From an uncultured Clostridia bacterium (GTDB lineage: Bacteria > Bacillota > Clostridia > TANB77 > CAG-508): 33,574 nt of DNA. Below are positions 7,592-15,971 of this stretch, piece by piece. A model generated the notes under the pieces. The model made no database searches, had not been told where the DNA came from, and saw nothing but the letters and a program-made list of their open reading frames with translations. The position numbers and the translations under genes are program-made. The first letter of the stretch is position 1. Each line of letters begins with the position of its first letter. The stretch is from the NCBI GenBank assembly GCA_944393475.1, contig CALYAI010000004.1, positions 1 to 33,574 on the forward strand. Direction: 5' to 3'.

Positions 7592-8710
7592 TCATTTGTT
7601 TAATAATTTCTTTATTTCGTCATATATTTTATCTTCTACATCTTTCATAACAATTTTTTTAGCATTTTTACCCATTTGAATTAATTTTTCTTTATCTGCT
7701 ATAGTTTCTTCTATTAGCTTATTTAAGGAATCTCCATTTATTTCATTGTCATGTATTATTTTAGCAGCTCCAACATTTGCTAAAACTTTTGCATTATATT
7801 CTTGGTGATTTTCTGCTGCAAATGATAATGGAACAAATATTGCAGGTCTTCCAGCTATTGACACTTCTGTAATTGTCATTGCACCACTTCTACATACAAT
7901 TAAATTTGCAACAGCCATTGCTTTTTGCATATCATATATGTATGGAACAACTTTTACATTTTCTATATTTTCTATGTCTATGTTCTTTTCTTGTAACTGT
8001 TCTTTTATTATATCATATTGGCTTTTTCCAACTGACCATAATATTTGATATTCTTTATTTAATTTTTTCGCTATTATATCTTCTAATGCAAGATTTATTG
8101 GTCTAGCACCTTGACTTCCACCAAATACTAAAATTAATGTTTTATTACTTACTAAACCATTTTCTTTTAAGAACTCTTCTTTTTCATCCTGAGAAAATTC
8201 TCTTTCATTAAATTTAGTTGGTGTTCCTGTTAATACAATATTCTTTGCACCGGAAATTCTCTCTCTCGCATCTTCAAAACCTATTAGTATAGTATCAACT
8301 CTTTTGGCTAATAATTTAACAGTTACACCTGGGAATGCATTGCTTTCATGAAGCATTGTAGGTATCTTCATCTTAGATGCTTCTAGTAAAACCGGTCCAC
8401 ATATAAATCCACCTGTCCCAATAACTATGTCTGGCTTTTCTTCTTTTAAAATTTTTTTTGCTTCTCCAAAACCTCTTAATGTTTTTAACATTTTTTTGAT
8501 ATTTTCTATAGAAAATCTTCTTTCTATTCCATATGCTTCTATTGTTCTTAACTTATATCCCGCTCTTGGAACTAAATCATTCTCTAGTCCTCTTTTTGTG
8601 CCTATAAAAACAATTTCTGCATCTTTATTTTCATCTTTTATCTTATTTGCTATTGCTATTCCTGGATTTATATGTCCACCAGTTTGTGATGCTGCTACTA
8701 TTACTTTCAT
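7592..8710 (-). CDS. murG: UDP-GlcNAc: lipid I GlcNAc transferase MurG
   Basis: This 372-aa GT-B glycosyltransferase adds GlcNAc to lipid I to make lipid II on the cytoplasmic membrane face. Visible motifs: an N-terminal loop ASQTGGHINPG (7-17), GTGGFICGP (98-106), HESNAFPG (121-128), the second glycine loop FGGSQGARPIN (196-206), and the UDP-GlcNAc-binding region CRSGAMTITE (273-282) with FAAENHQEYNA after it. Oddity: loop 1 reads SQTGGH where most MurG have GGTGGH or SGTGGH; the TGGH core including the histidine is kept. It lies 19 bases after ftsW and 19 bases before the 54-aa gene. Length is typical and the protein is probably functional. Confidence 0.96.
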   Translation of the reverse strand: MKVIVAASQTGGHINPGIAIANKIKDENKDAEIVFIGTKRGLENDLVPRAGYKLRTIEAYGIERRFSIENIKKMLKTLRGFGEAKKILKEEKPDIVIGTGGFICGPVLLEASKMKIPTMLHESNAFPGVTVKLLAKRVDTILIGFEDARERISGAKNIVLTGTPTKFNEREFSQDEKEEFLKENGLVSNKTLILVFGGSQGARPINLALEDIIAKKLNKEYQILWSVGKSQYDIIKEQLQEKNIDIENIENVKVVPYIYDMQKAMAVANLIVCRSGAMTITEVSIAGRPAIFVPLSFAAENHQEYNAKVLANVGAAKIIHDNEINGDSLNKLIEETIADKEKLIQMGKNAKKIVMKDVEDKIYDEIKKLLNK

Positions 8711-8729
8711 TTTATTTTTTCCTTTCCTC

Positions 8730-9887
8730 TTATATCTTAGATCCTGCTCTTGATATATTTAGCAATAATCCAACCGAACATAATAATATCAATAATGATG
8801 TTACACCATAACTAAAGAATGGCAATGGCATTCCAGTTACTGGCATTGATGATGTTACAACAGCTATATTTATTATAGCTTGTAAACCTATTAAAGATGT
8901 AATACCAATTGCTACTAAACTTCCAAACATATCTGGAGCCTTCATCGCTGCAAGTACTCCCCTCCAAATAAATATACCAAATAAAATTATTACAATCGCA
9001 CATCCCACAAACCCCAACTCTTCTGCCAATACTGCAAAGATAAAATCTGTATGAGGTTCTGATATATATAGATATTTTTGTTTACTATTTCCAAGTCCTA
9101 CACCAAATAATCCACCTGATCCAATTGCATATAAACTCTGTATTACTTGCCAGCCATCTCCTTGTTTATCTGCCCATGGATTTAAAAATGATGTTAATCT
9201 TGCAAATCTAAATGCACCTTTACTAGTATATTTAGCCATTAGATATAATGCTGCAACTCCAAGAGTAGCAATTCCTGTACCGCATGTTGCAAAATATCTC
9301 ATTTTTACTCCTGCCACAAGCATCATTATTCCAACAACTAATACAATTATTATTGTTGCACTTAAATGATCCTGTATTAAAATTAATATTAATACAACTG
9401 GAATTAGATAAGCTAATGGTTTTAAAAAACTCTTTTTAAAATCTTTCAATTCATCTTTATGATCTGTTAAATAACTCGCATAAAATATTATTAATCCTAT
9501 TTTAGCTACTTCTGAAGGCTGGAATTGTACACCGAGATTTATCCATCTTTTTGCTCCACCAGCTTCTACACCAATTTTTGGTATTACTACCATTAATAGT
9601 AAAATAATTGATACAATATATGCTATTTTATAAAATTTCTTCCAATATCTATAATCGATCTTAGATATTATAAGCATGAATATAATTCCTACCACTGCAA
9701 ATGTAGCTTGTTTGCTAAAATATGAATAACTATTATCACCAGTTTCTGCAAGAGATGTTGGTGAACTAGCAGAAAGTACCATTATTAATCCAAGAGACAA
9801 CAATAATATAACAGTTATTAATAATATAAAGTCCAACTGATTATTTGCAAATTTAGAAAACTTCTTTCTTGTTTTATTTGTAGTCAT
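8730..9887 (-). CDS. ftsW: FtsW/SpoVE-type SEDS peptidoglycan glycosyltransferase
   Basis: A 385-aa polytopic membrane protein, about ten hydrophobic helices, of the SEDS family that polymerises lipid II into glycan strands with a class B PBP partner. Signatures: GAKRWINLG...QFQPSEVAK (111-129), the extracellular loop with EPHTDFIFAVLAEELG containing the putative catalytic Asp (D271), and MPLPFFSYGVTSLL (343-356). The last motif has Val where the usual form is YGG(S/T)S. ATG preceded by AAAAAGGAGATACAG. It sits between mraY and murG, with the likely PBP partner upstream. FtsW, SpoVE and RodA are hard to separate by sequence; the dcw context favours FtsW/SpoVE. Confidence 0.92.
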   Translation of the reverse strand: MTTNKTRKKFSKFANNQLDFILLITVILLLSLGLIMVLSASSPTSLAETGDNSYSYFSKQATFAVVGIIFMLIISKIDYRYWKKFYKIAYIVSIILLLMVVIPKIGVEAGGAKRWINLGVQFQPSEVAKIGLIIFYASYLTDHKDELKDFKKSFLKPLAYLIPVVLILILIQDHLSATIIIVLVVGIMMLVAGVKMRYFATCGTGIATLGVAALYLMAKYTSKGAFRFARLTSFLNPWADKQGDGWQVIQSLYAIGSGGLFGVGLGNSKQKYLYISEPHTDFIFAVLAEELGFVGCAIVIILFGIFIWRGVLAAMKAPDMFGSLVAIGITSLIGLQAIINIAVVTSSMPVTGMPLPFFSYGVTSLLILLCSVGLLLNISRAGSKI

Positions 9888-9900
9888 CTGTATCTCCTTT

Positions 9901-10881
9901 TTAGATAATATTTAACCCTACTACACAAAGAATTAATGTAATTAAACTAAAAACTGTTACAATTTTATTTTCACTCCATCCAGATAGTTCGAAATGATGA
10001 TGAATTGGAGTCATCTTAAAAATTCTCTTTCCAGTTTTTTTGTAATATGTAACCTGTATCATAACAGAAAGTGTTTCCAACACAGGGATTAATGCTATTA
10101 AAAGTAATAATAAAGGCATCTTTAATACAAGAGCCATTCCTGCAATAACACCACCCAACATTAGGGATCCAGTATCTCCCATAAATACCTTTGCAGGATG
10201 TAAATTAAATATTAAAAACGCTAAATTACATCCACATACAATAGCTCCGAATAAAATAATTTCTTTAACATCCAATATTACGCCAATTACTGTTAAACAT
10301 GCAATTATAATTGTTGTCACACTTGTTGCTAAACCATCTATACCATCTGTTAAATTAACAGCATTTGTTGTTGCAAGCATAACAACAATTGCAAATGGAA
10401 TATATATCCAAACAGGAATATTTACATATGTTTTTATTATTGGTATATAAATATCTGAACCAATATTTAAAACCCTTAATAAATATAAAACAAAGCATAT
10501 AGAAATAATTAGTAAACCTATCATTTTGTAAGAAGGTTTAAGTCCTTCTGTATTTTTTAAAACCATTTTTTTAAAGTCATCAATAAATCCAATTAATCCA
10601 AATCCTACAGTTGCAATTAATAATGGTGCAATCCTTTTTACAACATCTATTTGTGCGTCGAGATAATAATACATCATTACACCAATACTTAATACAGTTA
10701 TTGCAATTATAGATATAATTCCTCCCATTGTAGGAGTTCCTTTTTTAGATAGATGTGATTTTGGTCCTTCTGCTCTTTCTTGTTGACTTACCTTTAGTTT
10801 TTTTAATATTGGTAAAATAATTAGTCCCAATACAAATGCTACTGCAAAAGACACTAACAGTATTTTTATTTGAAAATTCAT
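9901..10881 (-). CDS. mraY: Phospho-N-acetylmuramoyl-pentapeptide transferase MraY
   Basis: A 326-aa integral membrane enzyme that transfers phospho-MurNAc-pentapeptide from UDP to undecaprenyl phosphate, giving lipid I. The catalytic and Mg-binding residues are visible: the DD pair in GFIDDFKK (101-102), NAVNLTDGIDGLA (173-185), FMGDTGS (233-239), and the cytoplasmic TPIHHHFEL loop (HHH 294-296). About ten transmembrane segments, normal length. The ribosome binding site is AAGGGTGAG. It is 14 bases after the murE stop and 13 bases before ftsW. murF and murD, which often flank it, are absent here. Confidence 0.96.
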   Translation of the reverse strand: MNFQIKILLVSFAVAFVLGLIILPILKKLKVSQQERAEGPKSHLSKKGTPTMGGIISIIAITVLSIGVMMYYYLDAQIDVVKRIAPLLIATVGFGLIGFIDDFKKMVLKNTEGLKPSYKMIGLLIISICFVLYLLRVLNIGSDIYIPIIKTYVNIPVWIYIPFAIVVMLATTNAVNLTDGIDGLATSVTTIIIACLTVIGVILDVKEIILFGAIVCGCNLAFLIFNLHPAKVFMGDTGSLMLGGVIAGMALVLKMPLLLLLIALIPVLETLSVMIQVTYYKKTGKRIFKMTPIHHHFELSGWSENKIVTVFSLITLILCVVGLNII

Positions 10882-10895
10882 TTAATTTCTCACCC

Positions 10896-12404
10896 TTACT
10901 TTTTCTTTTTTGTATTTTTTGGTTCTTGTTTTTTCTTTAGATTATCTATAATTTCGAGAATTATTTTTTTCTCATCAAATTCTATTTTTTTATCATTTAT
11001 TTCTTGATAAATTTCATGACCTTTTCCCGCTATAACTACAATATCCAATCTATTGGCCATCTTTATTGCATATTCTATAGCTTCTCTTCTATCTTCTATA
11101 ACCTTGTAATTTGCTTTTGTCTTCTTTATTCCTTCTTCTATTTCTTTAATAATTACATTAGGCTCTTCATTCCTTGGATTATCTGAAGTTATTATTGTAA
11201 AATCACTTATTCTTCCAGAAATTTCTCCCATAATTGGTCTTTTATTTTTATCTCTTTCTCCACCACAACCAAATACACAAATTACTCTTCCTCTTGTGTA
11301 GGATTTTACTGCATTCAAAATACTTTCTAAACTTTCTGGTGAATGTGCAAAATCTATCATAATTGGAATTTCTAATTTATTGTCAATCATCTCAGATCTT
11401 CCAGGTACTCTAACTTCTACCAATCCTTCTTTTATAACATCCGCATTACAACCAAATTGCAATGCAACTGCAATCGCAGCCAAAGCATTGTACACAGTAA
11501 ATCTTCCTGGCATACATGCTTTTACTCTTTCGTTTCTATCACCTATTTTTACTCTAAAATCAACATATGAATTTGTTATTGTAATATCTTTTGCTAGAAT
11601 ATTCGAATAATTATCTATACCATATGTTGTATATTCTGGTCCTTCTACTAGTTTAGGAAGCTTTATAGAATATAAATCATCTGCGTTAATGTATGCTTTT
11701 CTACACATGGTAAATAATTTGCATTTCGTTTCGAAATATTCTTGGACACTTGAGTGTTCTTTTTCACTTATATGTTCTTCAGATAAATTTGTAAATATCC
11801 CAATATTAAAATCTGAACCATATACTCTATTTAATTTTAAACTTTGTGATGAAACTTCCATTACTACTACATCACATTTTTCTTTTACCATTTCTGCAAA
11901 TAGCTCTTGTAATTCCAAACTTTCTGGAGTTGTTCTTTCACTATCTCCTAAATCTTTATTTCCAATATAGTTATGTATTGTTCCTATTAATCCTACCTTT
12001 AAGCCCTTTTTCTCCAAAATTGATTTTATCATATATGTTGTTGTTGTTTTTCCTTTTGTACCTGTTACACCAATCAATTGGAATTTTCTTGATGGATTAT
12101 CATAAAAATTACATGCGATTTTTGCCATTGCTATTCTTGCATTAGGCACAACTAAAAGAGTTATTTCTTCATTTATTTTTAATTGCTTTAAATCTGTTCC
12201 ATCTTCTACTAATATTGCTTTTGCACCATTTTCTACCGCTTCTTCTATATAGTCTGTTCCATCTTTTTCATATCCCTTTATCGAAATAAATAAATCTCCT
12301 TCCTTAACTTTTCTGGAGTCATTTTTTACTGCTTTTATCTCTATATCTAGATTTCCTTTTGCTTTTATTCCATCTACTCCAGATAATATATCTTTAAGGT
12401 TCAT
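10896..12404 (-). CDS. murE: UDP-MurNAc-tripeptide synthetase MurE (meso-DAP type predicted)
   Basis: A 502-aa cytoplasmic Mur ligase that adds the third stem-peptide residue to UDP-MurNAc-L-Ala-D-Glu. ATP loop TGTKGKTTT (114-122), MEVSSQSL (192-199), FGCGGERDKNKRPIM (388-402), and the specificity motif DNPR (408-411). In characterised enzymes DNPR goes with meso-diaminopimelate, so a DAP-type wall is predicted. Oddities: IDFAHSPESL in place of the common VDYAHTPDAL, and TNLSEEHISE in place of the usual NLxxDHLD pattern. The sequence is therefore divergent, but the core is intact. The tail is lysine-rich. ATG follows TTGGAGGTAAATTT. Confidence 0.94.
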   Translation of the reverse strand: MNLKDILSGVDGIKAKGNLDIEIKAVKNDSRKVKEGDLFISIKGYEKDGTDYIEEAVENGAKAILVEDGTDLKQLKINEEITLLVVPNARIAMAKIACNFYDNPSRKFQLIGVTGTKGKTTTTYMIKSILEKKGLKVGLIGTIHNYIGNKDLGDSERTTPESLELQELFAEMVKEKCDVVVMEVSSQSLKLNRVYGSDFNIGIFTNLSEEHISEKEHSSVQEYFETKCKLFTMCRKAYINADDLYSIKLPKLVEGPEYTTYGIDNYSNILAKDITITNSYVDFRVKIGDRNERVKACMPGRFTVYNALAAIAVALQFGCNADVIKEGLVEVRVPGRSEMIDNKLEIPIMIDFAHSPESLESILNAVKSYTRGRVICVFGCGGERDKNKRPIMGEISGRISDFTIITSDNPRNEEPNVIIKEIEEGIKKTKANYKVIEDRREAIEYAIKMANRLDIVVIAGKGHEIYQEINDKKIEFDEKKIILEIIDNLKKKQEPKNTKKKK

Positions 12405-12456
12405 AAATTTACCTCCAATTATACAATTTTACGAATACATTATATAGCAAGTAAGT

Positions 12457-14433
12457 TTATATATCAATATAAACTTTTGTTTCTTTTGTTATTTTTATCC
12501 CAGGCTTTGGAATCTGTTCTTTAACATATACTTCATTCTCATCTGCTTCATTTTCTTGATTGTTTATTTCTAGATCTAACTCAAGTTCTTTTAATTTGTT
12601 TCTTGCTTCTTTTACTGTAAGCCCCCTTATTTCTGGCACTATTACATCTTCCTTATCTTCCTCTTCTGTTTCTTTATCTTGTTTTAGCTCCAAATATGGA
12701 AGAACTTCTCCCAATATTTGACCTCCTACAGGTGCTGCAACACCTCCACCTTGGTGACCTCCTTCTCCTGTTGGATTATATAAAGTAATCAAAATAACTA
12801 CTTGTGGATTCGATATTGGTGCAACCCCCATAAATGATGTTACATATTTATTCGTATTTACACCATCTTCAGATGTTCCTGTTTTTCCTCCAACTAAATA
12901 TCCTTTTACTTGTGCATTTCTTCCTGTTCCATCTTCTACAACAGATTGCATCATACTTAGAACATCTTTTGCAGTTTCATTTGAAATTACTCTACCATTA
13001 TTTTTTATTTCTATTTCTTCTTTTTCTCCTGTTTCTGAATTAATAATTTCTTTTACTATTCTTGGTTCTATATATTCTCCTCCATTTGCTATACTCGCTA
13101 CTGCTGTCACCATTTGTATTGGTGTAACCTCAAAACGCTGTCCAAAACTTATTGTTGCAAGTTCTACAGGTCCTACTTTATCCTTATTTAAAAATATTCC
13201 CTTAGCCTCTCCTGGTAAATCTATATTCGTTTTTTTAAAAAAACCGAATTTTTCTAAATACTCATAGTACTTATCTTTACCTATTTTTTGACCCAATGCT
13301 ATAAAAACAGGATTGCAAGAATTCATAAGTGCTTCTCTTAAACTTTGCGTACCATGTGGTCTATAATATCTCCAACATTTTATTCTAACACCCGCGACAT
13401 CTATTCCACCTCCACAATTAAATTCTCCTTCATTATCTGTTTCTGTAATATCTTCCTCCAAAGCTGCAGAAGAAGTAATTAATTTAAAAGTAGAACCTGG
13501 CTCGTATGTATCTGTAATTGCTTTATTTCTCCATTTTGCTTGTAATAATTTATTCTTTTCTTCACTACTTATATCCTCATTATTTTCTAACTCATATGGG
13601 CTATTTAAATTATAATTTGGATATGTTGCCATTGCTAATATATCTCCATTATTAGGGTTCATAATAATTACATTGCCACCATCTGTACATTCATTATCTA
13701 TGCAGGCATTTTCTAAATATTTTTCTGCAATCGATTGTATTGTTAAATCTATTGTTAAAACTAAATCTTTTCCCTTTTCTGCAGAAACATATTTTTCGTC
13801 CAATTGTCCAATATCTCCACCTTTAGCATCAGTAAGCTTTTCTATTTTTCCATTTTTTCCTTTTAAAATTTCATCATATTTTGCTTCAATTCCATCCAAG
13901 CCTTGGTTATCACTTCCACAAAATCCAATTACATGTGATGCTAAATTATTATATGGATAATATCTTTTTGTATCTTCATCAATATTTATTCCCGTTTCTA
14001 TATTGTTTTCTTTCATCCACTTTCTTAATTCATTTGTACTACTTTTTTCTACCTTTTTAGCAATTGTTTCTATTGAACTTTTTTTATTCAACTTTTTTAA
14101 AGTTTCATTATAATCCACACCTAGAATATCTGAAAAAGCTTTTGCTAATTCCTCTTTTCTTTCATCTGGAATATTCATAGAATTAACTGTAATTGTTTCC
14201 ACAGTACTACTTTGTGCCAATATATTCTTTCCTGTTGCATCATAAATTGTTCCTCTTTTTGATGTAATTTTTCTATTTAATGTTTGCTGTTCATATGCCA
14301 TTTCCTTTAATTTATTTCCATCTATAAATTGGATCACCACTAATCTAATAATTAATAAAAATAATATTATTAAAGATACAATTATAAGCCACAACATCAT
14401 TTTTTTATTTTTTATATTACATGTTCTTTGCAT
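12457..14433 (-). CDS. Class B penicillin-binding protein with C-terminal PASTA domain (SpoVD/PBP2 type)
   Basis: A 658-aa membrane-anchored D,D-transpeptidase that cross-links septal peptidoglycan, the expected partner of FtsW. Order: short cytoplasmic N-terminus, one transmembrane helix (about residues 12-36), PBP dimerisation domain starting at RGTIYDATG, transpeptidase domain with the active-site STFK (S314, K317), SCN (372-374) and KTGT (517-520), then one PASTA domain (about 599-658, VPEIRGLTVKEARNKL). Start chosen at the ATG at 14433 because AAGGAG lies seven bases before it; the in-frame ATG 21 bases upstream has no ribosome binding site. SpoVD, PBP2B and FtsI cannot be told apart here. 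A terminator lies upstream, so a promoter in the 78-base gap is expected, but none is clear. Confidence 0.93.
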   Translation of the reverse strand: MQRTCNIKNKKMMLWLIIVSLIILFLLIIRLVVIQFIDGNKLKEMAYEQQTLNRKITSKRGTIYDATGKNILAQSSTVETITVNSMNIPDERKEELAKAFSDILGVDYNETLKKLNKKSSIETIAKKVEKSSTNELRKWMKENNIETGINIDEDTKRYYPYNNLASHVIGFCGSDNQGLDGIEAKYDEILKGKNGKIEKLTDAKGGDIGQLDEKYVSAEKGKDLVLTIDLTIQSIAEKYLENACIDNECTDGGNVIIMNPNNGDILAMATYPNYNLNSPYELENNEDISSEEKNKLLQAKWRNKAITDTYEPGSTFKLITSSAALEEDITETDNEGEFNCGGGIDVAGVRIKCWRYYRPHGTQSLREALMNSCNPVFIALGQKIGKDKYYEYLEKFGFFKKTNIDLPGEAKGIFLNKDKVGPVELATISFGQRFEVTPIQMVTAVASIANGGEYIEPRIVKEIINSETGEKEEIEIKNNGRVISNETAKDVLSMMQSVVEDGTGRNAQVKGYLVGGKTGTSEDGVNTNKYVTSFMGVAPISNPQVVILITLYNPTGEGGHQGGGVAAPVGGQILGEVLPYLELKQDKETEEEDKEDVIVPEIRGLTVKEARNKLKELELDLEINNQENEADENEVYVKEQIPKPGIKITKETKVYIDI

Positions 14434-14492
14434 TTGTATACTCCTTGTTAGCATATTCTTTTTTACATTTTATGTGCAAAGAGCTTGTTTTT

Positions 14493-14532
14493 ATTCAAAA
14501 AAATAAATCCACTACAAAGTGGATTTATTTTT
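14493..14532 (-). terminator. Intrinsic terminator of the HAD hydrolase gene
   Basis: A 15-bp stem (14499-14513 with 14518-14532), loop ACAA, overlaps the hydrolase stop codon. The minus-strand exit is TTTT then an AT-rich run, so the T-tract is modest. It separates the hydrolase gene from the downstream PBP gene. Confidence 0.7.
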
Positions 14533-15342
14533 CTCTAAGATTGTTTCTAACATATATGCTAATCCTTCGTCATCATTTGATCTTGTTTGATAATTTGCAA
14601 AACCTTTTACATATTGGCTAGCATTTCCCATTGCCACTGAATTATATGTTGTCTTAAACATAGAAATATCATTCTCGCCATCACCAACAGTTACAATTTC
14701 TGTTGTAGAACCATATAATTTTCTAGCTAGTTTTTCCACAGCTTGTCCTTTAGAAACATCTTTATTTATTATATCACAATAATACTGTTCCATTTCTGGT
14801 AGACTTTCGTCTATTAATTTTTTAGATTCATTTTCTATTTTTAAATCTTTAAAATGAGCATAAAAATATTGTTTAAACTCCTTCATTTTATTTAAATCGC
14901 TATTCATCACAACACATTGGACAATTTCTTTTTTATCAATTATATCCAATATTTCTTCATCCTTTTTTATGCAAAGCAGTTCATCTGGGTGAAAAGCTTT
15001 ATTTACAAGCATTTTATCTTCATAATTAAGTTTTATACGATATCCATTTTGTTTTATATAATTGTAGAGTATTTTTAATTCTATTTTATTTATACAACTT
15101 GAATATATTGTTTCATTGTCTTTAGCATTATAAATATCTGCACCATTTGATGAAATTAAATAATCACTTAAATTTAGATCTTCTTTAAATTTAAGCATAT
15201 GTTCTCTAGATCTTCCAGATACCAATATAATTTCTAAATTTTTTTCTTTGCATTTCCTTAATATTTCCTTGGTATGCTCTGTAACATTTCTTTGGCTATT
15301 CTTTAGAGTTCCATCTATATCTGTAAAAACTGCTTTAATCAT
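14512..15342 (-). CDS. Cof-type HAD-IIB family phosphatase
   Basis: A 276-aa haloacid-dehalogenase-superfamily hydrolase. Motif I DIDGT (8-12) with nucleophile D8 and acid D10, motif II VSGR (S42), motif III lysine K198 in SKGQAVEKL, and motif IV GDGENDISM (220-228). The type IIB cap lies between motifs II and III. Relatives dephosphorylate sugar phosphates, flavin or pyridoxal phosphates; the substrate cannot be read from the sequence. It lies inside the division cluster, between the ftsL-like gene and the PBP gene, with a terminator on each side, so it is probably an independent insertion rather than a wall enzyme. The ribosome binding site is weak (GTGGGTG), and a TATAAT lies about 30 bases upstream of the ATG without a good -35 box. 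Confidence 0.92.
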   Translation of the reverse strand: MIKAVFTDIDGTLKNSQRNVTEHTKEILRKCKEKNLEIILVSGRSREHMLKFKEDLNLSDYLISSNGADIYNAKDNETIYSSCINKIELKILYNYIKQNGYRIKLNYEDKMLVNKAFHPDELLCIKKDEEILDIIDKKEIVQCVVMNSDLNKMKEFKQYFYAHFKDLKIENESKKLIDESLPEMEQYYCDIINKDVSKGQAVEKLARKLYGSTTEIVTVGDGENDISMFKTTYNSVAMGNASQYVKGFANYQTRSNDDEGLAYMLETILEKNKSTL

Positions 15343-15409
15343 ATATTAACACCCACTTTTTTTCTTTATGTAATAATTATAACTTATACTTTTAATAAAT
15401 GAAATAAAA

Positions 15410-15443
15410 ACAAAAAAGAAATTAGTTTTTTATTACTAATTTC
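15410..15443 (-). terminator. Intrinsic terminator after the ftsL-like gene
   Basis: A 9-bp stem (15418-15426 with 15435-15443), loop TTTTTATT, overlaps the ftsL-like stop codon. Beyond it the minus strand runs into a T-rich tract (complement of the A-run at 15411-15417). It would end the mraZ-rsmH-ftsL transcript. Confidence 0.7.
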
Positions 15444-15951
15444 CTTTTATTTTATCTATTATATTTGTAAACCAATTGCCTTGTTCTTCTGTTTTTACAC
15501 TATCTGTTGATGATTGTACATAATCTTTTTTTGGCAAATTTATATAAATTTTTTGATCATTTGTAAGTTTCTGCATTCCAAATTTACTCTTTGCTTCTTC
15601 TTCTATTTTATTTAAATTCAAATTACTTTCTATAGACACTTCTGTTTGTTGGTTTTCTTTTTGTAATACTGCAAGTTCGTCTTTTAAAGATTTTACTTTG
15701 TTAAAGTTTTCTGTTATTAAAGAATTGCGGTAACTAATGACTAGTAACATTGCAAAAATTATTCCGATATATGCAACAACTTTTTTCTTTAATTTTAACA
15801 CCGCCCTTTTTTGGTTTGCTTTTTCCTGTGCTTCCCTTTTAATTTTTTCTTTTAATTTTCTTTCTTCTTCATACTTTCTTTTAGAAGTTCTATTTGGTAT
15901 AAAATCCGGCTCTAGTTTTCTTGGGCTTGTTTCATATTGATACCTAGTCAT
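15436..15951 (-). CDS. ftsL: FtsL-like divisome protein (single-pass, coiled coil)
   Basis: A 171-aa bitopic protein. The N-terminal ~57 residues are charged and cytoplasmic with a long Lys/Glu helix. One transmembrane helix follows (about 58-74, VVAYIGIIFAMLLVISY), then an extracellular coiled coil (about 79-105, LKDELAVLQKENQQ) and a short C-terminal tail. This topology between rsmH and a class B PBP is that of FtsL, which with DivIC/FtsB activates septal synthesis; the sequence itself is poorly conserved, so the name rests on topology and place. Start set at the ATG at 15951, eight bases after AGGAGG; the longer in-frame GTG start overlaps that site. It starts 20 bases after rsmH. Confidence 0.8.
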   Translation of the reverse strand: MTRYQYETSPRKLEPDFIPNRTSKRKYEEERKLKEKIKREAQEKANQKRAVLKLKKKVVAYIGIIFAMLLVISYRNSLITENFNKVKSLKDELAVLQKENQQTEVSIESNLNLNKIEEEAKSKFGMQKLTNDQKIYINLPKKDYVQSSTDSVKTEEQGNWFTNIIDKIKGN

Positions 15952-15971
15952 TAGTTTCACCTCCTCTTTCG

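Noticed and set aside
14434..14454. ATG at 14454 as start of the PBP
   Set aside because: No ribosome binding site precedes it; AAGGAG lies between it and the ATG at 14433.
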